Below, piece by piece: positions 59,004 to 64,000 of a DNA stretch of 64,000 bases (its first letter is position 1; every line of letters starts with the position of its first letter). Under the pieces are notes generated by a model. The model was not told the origin of the DNA, made no database searches, and worked only from the letters and a program-made list of their open reading frames with translations. The position numbers were made by a program, and so were the translations under genes. This DNA comes from a virus, in IMG/VR virus record IMGVR_UViG_3300028844_006119, positions 62,001 to 126,000 of that record. One strand, written 5' to 3'.

Positions 59004-59612
59004 ATGCCAGTCTCTAAAGCCCTAGAAAGCGCTACCAACTACGCTACTCGCTGGACCAGCGAGCGCGTGGAGCGCCGTTTGGACGATAGAGACGACCTAC
59101 TTAGCGAAGGCCTCTACAACCTCGAGAACCGTACCGTCACTCTCTCGGGAGACGCTACGGGGACCGGAACCGTAGACAGTAGTGGTGATCTAGACATTGC
59201 GGTCTCCCTAGCAAGCTCGTCCTTCGCGGGACTTGCTTCTACGGGAGATCTTGATGTCGACGGCGACACTACGATGGGTGGCGATCTAACATTCGATAGC
59301 ACCGTCTCCCAATCCATCACCGGACCGGTGACCGCATCTCTTTCGCTATCGCCCGGAGCTGCGGATCAGTCCCTACTTCTGTCTATTCCTACCTACGGGA
59401 ATATGGTGGAGATGAACGGCCCCAACATGGGGTTTTTCAGAGCAAGTCCTGTCGGGCAGCCCTCGAGCACCGGGGAGACCTCCGGCGTCACTGCAGGATT
59501 GGGCACTGCCCTTAATGATGATTCTACTTTCACTGGTGGAGTCGGTACGACTGCATACACCATTAGTGATATTGTGAAGCATCTCAAAAACCTAGGCCTG
59601 CTCGCGCAGTGA
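59004..59612 (+). CDS. Tail-associated protein, second copy of the N-terminal module (202 aa)
   Basis: The N-terminal module (WTSERVERRLDDRDDLLSEGLYNLE) matches the previous gene. It is followed by a Ser/Thr/Gly/Asp-rich beta domain with short repeats (GDATGTGTVDSSGDLDIAVSL, STGDLDVDGDTTMGGDLTF) like a fibre or beta-helix, and a helical end. Paralogy with the neighbour through the first domain only. Likely a tail-surface component. Confidence 0.6.
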   Translation: MPVSKALESATNYATRWTSERVERRLDDRDDLLSEGLYNLENRTVTLSGDATGTGTVDSSGDLDIAVSLASSSFAGLASTGDLDVDGDTTMGGDLTFDSTVSQSITGPVTASLSLSPGAADQSLLLSIPTYGNMVEMNGPNMGFFRASPVGQPSSTGETSGVTAGLGTALNDDSTFTGGVGTTAYTISDIVKHLKNLGLLAQ

Positions 59613-59635
59613 TCTCCATCCTTTAGGAGCCTAAA

Positions 59636-60334
59636 ATGGCATCTCTTTCTCAGTGGTCTCCGTACGAGGACAACGTCCAGGGCGGCATGTCCGACGGGCG
59701 CTTCATGAACGCCGCATACACGGTCGTGTGTGCAGGCCCTCCTCGCCTCTCCCAGGTCGGCGGTCCCGAGTTCCTCGGCGCTGCCCTGGCTGCCGGCTCC
59801 GGTACCGAGGACATGCTCGCGTACCCGATTGGCGTGATTCAGAACTTCAATCTGAGCCACAACATGCAGCTGAGCCGGATCTTTGAGCTCGGCTCTGTCC
59901 GGTCGTACTTCATCCCCGGTCGGGTGATGGGTCAGATTGGTCTTGGTCGCGTGCTGTACCACGGCCCGTCGCTTCTGCGCGTGCTGTACGCGTACTACAC
60001 CGACATCATCCCGCCCACGTTTGTGGATCCGGTCTTCTCGAACATTGGCGCTGCTACGGTCGCCAACCCGCACGATGTCATCATCCCGCCGGGCTACGAG
60101 AACATCTTCCTCAACCTGGCTTCGGACCTCTTTACTCAGCCTGTCGGTCTGCTTCTCCTCATGAAGGACAGCAACGAGGACACTCTGGGTGCTGGTTACT
60201 TCGAGTCGTGCTACATCCCCAACCACAGCATCTCTACTGACGCCATGGGCACGCTCATCCAGGAGCAGGCCGGTGTGCAGTTTGAGCGCATGGTTCCCGT
60301 CAACACCGAGGTTGTCGGCCTAATCACCGGATAA
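59636..60334 (+). CDS. Probable tail tube protein (232 aa)
   Basis: Tube proteins usually follow the sheath in contractile phages and are 150-250 residues of mixed beta structure. This protein fits by length, place and sequence (IGVIQNFNLSHNMQLSRIFELGSVRSYFIPGRVMGQIGLGRV). Good AGGAG site and smooth, C-ending codon use point to high expression. It should polymerise into the inner tube inside the sheath. No signature motif, so the call is by context. Confidence 0.65.
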   Translation: MASLSQWSPYEDNVQGGMSDGRFMNAAYTVVCAGPPRLSQVGGPEFLGAALAAGSGTEDMLAYPIGVIQNFNLSHNMQLSRIFELGSVRSYFIPGRVMGQIGLGRVLYHGPSLLRVLYAYYTDIIPPTFVDPVFSNIGAATVANPHDVIIPPGYENIFLNLASDLFTQPVGLLLLMKDSNEDTLGAGYFESCYIPNHSISTDAMGTLIQEQAGVQFERMVPVNTEVVGLITG

Positions 60335-60344
60335 AGGAAGAGAC

Positions 60345-60587
60345 ATGAATAAGATCGCAATGTACGAAGAGCTGCTCGAAAATCACCCTCTCTGGAGCAA
60401 AGAAGGAGGCATTAGTTCGGGGCTGAAGGCCCTGAAGGCCTCCGGTCTGAAGGCCTCCGGTCTGAAGGCGGGGACGGCTAAGAAGATGCTTGCAGCACGA
60501 CCGATGTCGCAGGGGGGGTCGCAGAGATGGATGATGAAGAGCACACCATCGCTGAGGCAGAATGTCGGGTCTCTTTTCAAGAGGTAG
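60345..60587 (+). CDS. Small protein with MNKIA start and LKASG repeats (80 aa)
   Basis: The N-terminus MNKIAMYEELL nearly matches that of the gene coupled to RNA polymerase (MNKIAAYEIAL). Residues about 27-42 contain tandem LKASG units encoded by a 15-base DNA repeat. The end is basic. It follows the tube gene where tail-assembly chaperones are often found, but it does not look like one. Function unknown. Confidence 0.55.
   Translation: MNKIAMYEELLENHPLWSKEGGISSGLKALKASGLKASGLKAGTAKKMLAARPMSQGGSQRWMMKSTPSLRQNVGSLFKR
60432..60466 (+). repeat. 15-bp tandem repeat encoding LKASG
   Basis: CTGAAGGCCTCCGGT occurs twice in direct succession (60432-60461) with partial copies on each side, in frame with the 80-residue gene. 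Copies are identical, so the expansion looks recent. Confidence 0.8.
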
Positions 60588-60594
60588 GTAAGCG

Positions 60595-60882
60595 GTGGAT
60601 CTTGAAGTCCTACATTTCTTCTCTGATGAGGTGGAGAAGACTGCGTCTGGCCCGTGGAATCAGAACGCTGGCGCGTTCGCAAGTGTCGCCGGGGAGCTGG
60701 ACGATGGCGGCGGGTTCACTGTCTCTGATCTTCGGAAGTACCTGCGCTACCCACAGTCGCGATCCTCAGTTCAGCGACCTACTAAGCCTACGGTGATGTG
60801 GACCTCCTCGGATGCAGAGGACTGGCTCATCTTCAGCCCAAACAAGCACCGGGCGTTTGTTCGCTGGGCTAGAGGCAAATGA
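60595..60882 (+). CDS. Small virion protein, FFSDE motif copy A (95 aa)
   Basis: The GTG start gives MDLEVLHFFSDEVEKTASG. The next gene begins with almost the same 15 residues and nearly the same bases, so one N-terminal cassette was copied. The remainder differs: residues about 40-95 look like a short alpha/beta domain with many aromatic and basic residues. Function unknown. The stop overlaps the next start. Confidence 0.58.
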   Translation: MDLEVLHFFSDEVEKTASGPWNQNAGAFASVAGELDDGGGFTVSDLRKYLRYPQSRSSVQRPTKPTVMWTSSDAEDWLIFSPNKHRAFVRWARGK

Positions 60883-61127
60883 TGGATCTCGAAGTCTTAC
60901 ATTTCTTTTCTGATGAGGTGGAGAAGCTCGCAGCGAAGAGTCGGCACAACTACTACATGCGGAATCGTAATCAGATTCTGCAGAAGCAGCGTCAGTACCG
61001 AGCCAAGAACAAGGCCGGTATTGCACGCAGGCAGAAGATGTACCGGCGGAAGGTAAAGATGGGCGCGCATAGACAGCGTAAGCGCATCTCTACGGGCCAC
61101 TCCTACACCTACGGCGGGTACAGATAG
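60879..61127 (+). CDS. Small basic virion protein, FFSDE motif copy B (82 aa)
   Basis: ATG at 60879 overlaps the previous stop (ATGA), and ATG at 60882 is an alternative. After MDLEVLHFFSDEVEKLA the protein is almost entirely Arg/Lys/Tyr/Gln rich (RQYRAKNKAGIARRQKMYRRKVKMG) and should bind nucleic acid. A tagged, highly basic protein could be packaged with DNA. The end overlaps the next GTG (TAGTG). Confidence 0.58.
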   Translation: MMDLEVLHFFSDEVEKLAAKSRHNYYMRNRNQILQKQRQYRAKNKAGIARRQKMYRRKVKMGAHRQRKRISTGHSYTYGGYR

Positions 61128-62062
61128 TGGATGTCCCTGACCTATTCGACCAGAAGAGGAAGAAGGTCTCTGGGCTAAAGATGCCCAGGCAGTTTACTCC
61201 GCGGTTACCCGGCGCATCCACTAAGGGGCAGGCTCCCATAAACCCGTTCTCAGGAAATAAGATGAAGGTCGCATCCCTGTCTTCTTTCCGAGAAGCTCAG
61301 CTCATAAAGACTGCCTCTGCGGAAGACGCTCATCTCTACTTTGAGATGTGCAAGCTTGCGGATACTGGGGATGAGCTTAAGATTCGCATGTTCCTAGCGC
61401 AGCATCCTGAGATGGAGAAAGACGCTGGGATCATCGGCCACGGCTTCAGGCTGCTGAGTAAGGCCCTGGGAGGGGCAGGTAAGACTTTCAACAGTAGCCG
61501 CTTGACTGCCGCCGCAGGCAAAGCTGAATACGCAGCAGCAAAAAGGTTCAGCGGGGCGGCGGTAAATCCTAGAAACCTAGGGCAGGCCGCTAAGGAAACC
61601 CAGTACGCCTCTCTAGCGGGAGCTTCTGGTAAGCGGGGAGGGGAGCTCACCGCTGCCGCAAAAAACATCCGAGAAGCCAAAGCCGTCAAATCTCAGGTAA
61701 ATGCTGGGCAGTTTGCTGCACCTGCTGCGGCTCCTGCTCCCTCTAACGTCGTCCCTGGCGCCCCTTCCGCGTTTAAGGGACAGCCGGACAAATATGTAAA
61801 GGCATATGCGGACGTCGGGGATGAGACAGCTAAGAGGACCCTGGCCGGCAGAGTAAGTGAGAAGCAGCTCGAAGCTGTCGCGAAGACCGCTCCTACTCCT
61901 AAGACGGAGCTGCTCTCGAACAGTACTCTCGGCAAGGCCATCGTGGGCACGGCCGCCGTAGGCGGGGTCGGGGCTGTGGGCTACGGAGGCTACAAGGGCG
62001 TTCAGCGCGGAAAGGCGCAGAACCTGCAGCAGCAGGCTCGCGGGTTCAACTACGGGATGTAG
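61127..62062 (+). CDS. Putative virion protein, Ala/Gly-rich (311 aa)
   Basis: GTG start on TAGTG. Residues about 45-90 contain MKVASLSSFREAQLIKTASAEDAHLYFEMCKLADTGDE-type motif segments, followed by a long Ala/Lys/Gly region and a Gly/Ala/Val hydrophobic segment near the end (IVGTAAVGGVGAVGYGGY). It is last in the plus operon and overlaps the convergent gene by 17 bases. Function unknown. Confidence 0.58.
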   Translation: MDVPDLFDQKRKKVSGLKMPRQFTPRLPGASTKGQAPINPFSGNKMKVASLSSFREAQLIKTASAEDAHLYFEMCKLADTGDELKIRMFLAQHPEMEKDAGIIGHGFRLLSKALGGAGKTFNSSRLTAAAGKAEYAAAKRFSGAAVNPRNLGQAAKETQYASLAGASGKRGGELTAAAKNIREAKAVKSQVNAGQFAAPAAAPAPSNVVPGAPSAFKGQPDKYVKAYADVGDETAKRTLAGRVSEKQLEAVAKTAPTPKTELLSNSTLGKAIVGTAAVGGVGAVGYGGYKGVQRGKAQNLQQQARGFNYGM

Positions 62063-62318
62063 ACACGGCTCTTAGGAGCCCTTCAGTGTCGAAGCTGGTA
62101 GACCTGCCTTTCTTCTCCGCCTGGCATACCTTCTTGCGCAGAGGGTCCATAGGCTCTGATGTCTGAGGGTCATAGATCCCCTCGTCCTCGATGGCCGTGT
62201 CGATAAGCGCGTACAGCACTTCCTTCTTGCTGACTTTCCTGTCCAGTCTCTCAGACAGGGTCCTGGCAGTTCGCTCCAGGTAGGCAGATTGGTGCTGATT
62301 AATCGTCATGGTCGGCAT
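62046..62318 (-). CDS. Small charged protein (90 aa), DNA-binding candidate
   Basis: ATG at 62318 has AGGTGG upstream, and ATG at 62309 is possible. The first 45 residues (YLERTARTLSERLDRKVSKKEVLYALIDTAIED) are two basic helices that could form a ribbon-helix-helix-like fold. The rest is hydrophilic. It is separated from the VWA gene by a terminator hairpin, so it may be expressed by read-through or its own start. Function unknown. Confidence 0.52.
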   Translation of the reverse strand: MPTMTINQHQSAYLERTARTLSERLDRKVSKKEVLYALIDTAIEDEGIYDPQTSEPMDPLRKKVCQAEKKGRSTSFDTEGLLRAVSTSRS

Positions 62319-62331
62319 AAAAGTTCCACCT

Positions 62332-62359
62332 AAAAGACAGTGGGGTTTCCCCCACTGTC
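62332..62359 (-). terminator. Intrinsic terminator after the VWA gene
   Basis: On the minus strand GACAGTGGGG pairs with CCCCACTGTC around a four-base loop and is followed by TTTTAG. It sits six bases after the VWA gene stop and before the 90-residue gene, acting as terminator or attenuator. Confidence 0.8.
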
Positions 62360-62364
62360 AGACC

Positions 62365-64000
62365 TCATCGGCCCATGTGTGACTCAATCATAACCCGAGC
62401 GCTCTCTTCGAGGGCCTTGGGCAGATCGGGTACGGTTGCTACAAGCCCGTAGCGCCCCACACCAAAGGCATTGTCGTAGTAGTCAGAGTTCTGAGATCCA
62501 ATGCCCAGAATCGATACCACGATCCCATCTACTCGCATCTCCCGAAGGACTGCGTGAAGGTCTTCTACGGCGTTCCCGGTGCTTCTCCGCCCTCGGCAGC
62601 TAGTCGGGAACCCGTCTGTAATCATCAAGACGGCCCTATCTGTCTTGGCCGTCTTGGCCCATTCCCAGGCGGCATCCAAGGCCTGGACCATAGAGGTCAT
62701 CCCCATTGTAAGTCCGGGGACGTTCTTTGGGCTGCCCACCTTGGAGAAGAAGAAGAGCTCGGAAGAGAACCCCCAGAGCTGAAGTCGGACATTCACTCCC
62801 TTGCAGGCAAAGTCGATATTAGCGACTGCCTGGTCCAGGAGGTCCATGCCCCACCCAGCCATGGACCCGGACACGTCCATCAGGACCAACAGGTCCATGC
62901 CTCCGTACTTACGAGTCTCCTTAAAGAGCTTGGTCGTAGAAAACGAGTTCGAGATCTTTGCGTTGATCACGGACTCAATGTCCAGGTCTTGCCCTGTCCA
63001 GGCCCTACGCATCTCCTTCTTCATCTTCACGTTCTCGAGATGCCTGCGCATGCGGGCCGCCCGAGGCGTGGGACTAGGAAGTCTCTGGGAGGGGGTGACC
63101 ATAGATCCCCGAATGCCGGAGACCTTGGCTGCAGACAGGAGGATGTCCTCTTGCCCACGCTTTCGGCTCTTCTTAGCCTTCCCCAGCTCCTTCTTGGCTA
63201 CCTGAATTCGGGAGAACATCTTCTCAGTCCCGCTCTTTAGGAGCTTCTCCAGGGAAGAGTCTTCCTTCGAGCCGTCCTTTCCGGTCTTGCTGTCATCGTC
63301 CTTGGCTGTCATCAGCTTCTGGATCTCAAGCAGCTTCTTGGCGGAGACCTTCTTCTTCCTCTTCCTGCCAGTAGGGTCATTCTCGGGCTGGAGGTCTTTC
63401 CCTCCAAGTGGATTGTCCTCGTTATCCCCGTGGCCTTTTCCCGAATCTCCCATGTTGGAGATGGCCTTGTTCAGCAGGTCCAGCTTCATCTGCTGCTGTT
63501 GCTGTCGGGTGCTGTTTTGCTGCGGATCTGGCGGGAACTGCTTCAACAGCTCATCGGCGATGTCGTCGACTAGGCGGGACGTAAGGGCAATACACGCCTT
63601 GTTGTCTACAAGCTCTACTCTCGAGCGAGCAATCTTCATATGCTTGGCACATGCCTTGAACTCATCGGGAGCGCCAGGGGTCTCCACCCCGGCAGCGATT
63701 CTTCCCAGGTAGGAGATCAAGTCCTTCTCAGCCTGATCCTCCATGTCGTTTGCCGCAATGTCATGCCATCTCTGCCGAAGAAGGTCTGCACCTCCAGCGT
63801 ACAGTTCTCCCCACACCGAACAGCACCGCCAGTCCTCCAGGACGTTCCACAGGTGATGAACCAGGCCCTCCAGCTTAGCTGTATAGGGAATGGCGTCCGG
63901 GTGGGTCTTGGGAATGCTGGCTTTCTTCAGTAGCCGCTCTACCGCCTTCTCACGGAAAGCCTCCGTCAGCTCGAGGTCTGTGCCCCCGAATGGGTGGCTG
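62365..64000 (-). CDS. CobT-like VWA-domain protein, 5' end outside window
   Basis: The frame remains open to the window edge, so at least 545 residues are encoded and the start is missing. The C-terminal 200 residues are a von Willebrand A domain with the MIDAS sequence LMDVSGSMAG and the ITDGFPTS strand. Before it are a long charged Lys/Asp/Gln-rich linker and an N-terminal part with HHLWNVLEDWRCCSVWGEL. This order resembles CobT of cobaltochelatase and the VWA partners of MoxR-type AAA ATPases, which some large phages carry as CobS/CobT pairs. The partner ATPase would be expected upstream, outside the window. The reaction in phage is unknown. Confidence 0.72.
   Translation of the reverse strand, partial: SHPFGGTDLELTEAFREKAVERLLKKASIPKTHPDAIPYTAKLEGLVHHLWNVLEDWRCCSVWGELYAGGADLLRQRWHDIAANDMEDQAEKDLISYLGRIAAGVETPGAPDEFKACAKHMKIARSRVELVDNKACIALTSRLVDDIADELLKQFPPDPQQNSTRQQQQQMKLDLLNKAISNMGDSGKGHGDNEDNPLGGKDLQPENDPTGRKRKKKVSAKKLLEIQKLMTAKDDDSKTGKDGSKEDSSLEKLLKSGTEKMFSRIQVAKKELGKAKKSRKRGQEDILLSAAKVSGIRGSMVTPSQRLPSPTPRAARMRRHLENVKMKKEMRRAWTGQDLDIESVINAKISNSFSTTKLFKETRKYGGMDLLVLMDVSGSMAGWGMDLLDQAVANIDFACKGVNVRLQLWGFSSELFFFSKVGSPKNVPGLTMGMTSMVQALDAAWEWAKTAKTDRAVLMITDGFPTSCRGRRSTGNAVEDLHAVLREMRVDGIVVSILGIGSQNSDYYDNAFGVGRYGLVATVPDLPKALEESARVMIESHMGR

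Noticed and set aside
1-64000. tRNA genes and integration functions
   Set aside because: No cloverleaf with TTCRA-type arms, integrase or attachment-site duplication was recognised by eye. A tRNA scan would be decisive.

Overview
The window is part of the genome of a tailed, double-stranded DNA bacteriophage, and nothing in it looks like host chromosome. It carries a large terminase, portal, HK97-type major capsid protein, tail sheath and a probable tail tube, so the virion should be a contractile-tailed (myovirus-type) particle. No integrase, excisionase or partition system was recognised, which fits a virulent phage. Genes are packed with ATGA, TGATG, TAATG or GTGA overlaps and mostly have clear GGAG/AGGAGG ribosome sites. 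Both end genes run off the window, so the genome is larger than 64 kb. The sequence does not identify the host.

Layout. (1) 1-1847, plus: end of a large virion or appendage protein and a small basic protein. (2) 16679 down to 1851, minus: one long replication/recombination/repair operon. Read in its own direction it encodes a Cys-rich protein, SF2 helicase, uracil-DNA glycosylase, three unknown proteins, DnaB helicase, DnaG primase, a zinc-containing candidate ssDNA-binding protein, family A DNA polymerase, a small protein, an HU-like protein, a zinc ribbon, RecA, an Hjc-like resolvase, a Cas4-like nuclease, a coiled-coil protein, a RusA-like resolvase, a SAP-like protein and a last gene with a textbook -1 ribosomal frameshift signal. 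(3) 16758-37178, plus: virion genes including the portal, a 2112-residue fused beta-beta' RNA polymerase and a gpV-like baseplate protein. A four-gene minus operon of tiny Cys-rich or membrane proteins (21776-22535) interrupts it. (4) 37153-37981 minus (two unknowns), 38047-39771 plus (terminase), 39834-41494 minus (three small genes including an HTH protein). (5) 41513-62062, plus: scaffold-like proteins, a candidate maturation protease, capsid, connector proteins, giant sheath, tube and small virion proteins. (6) 62046-64000, minus: a small protein and a CobT-like VWA protein cut by the window edge.

How it fits together. PolA, DnaB, DnaG, RecA, the SF2 helicase, two resolvases and a Cas4-like nuclease form a nearly self-sufficient recombination-linked replication system. 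The most striking gene is the single-chain RNA polymerase. It keeps nearly canonical bacterial catalytic motifs, lies among virion genes, and ends with a Lys-Thr-Ala motif of the kind found in many putative virion proteins here, which suggests (inference) that it is packaged and injected. Two short protein motifs recur across the structural genes: an N-terminal FFSDE(I/V)xK(L/T/C)A and a repeated K(T/V/S/A)AS. They may mark capsid targeting or maturation cleavage. A G(T/G)CATAA element precedes six minus-strand transcription units and is a candidate phage promoter element.
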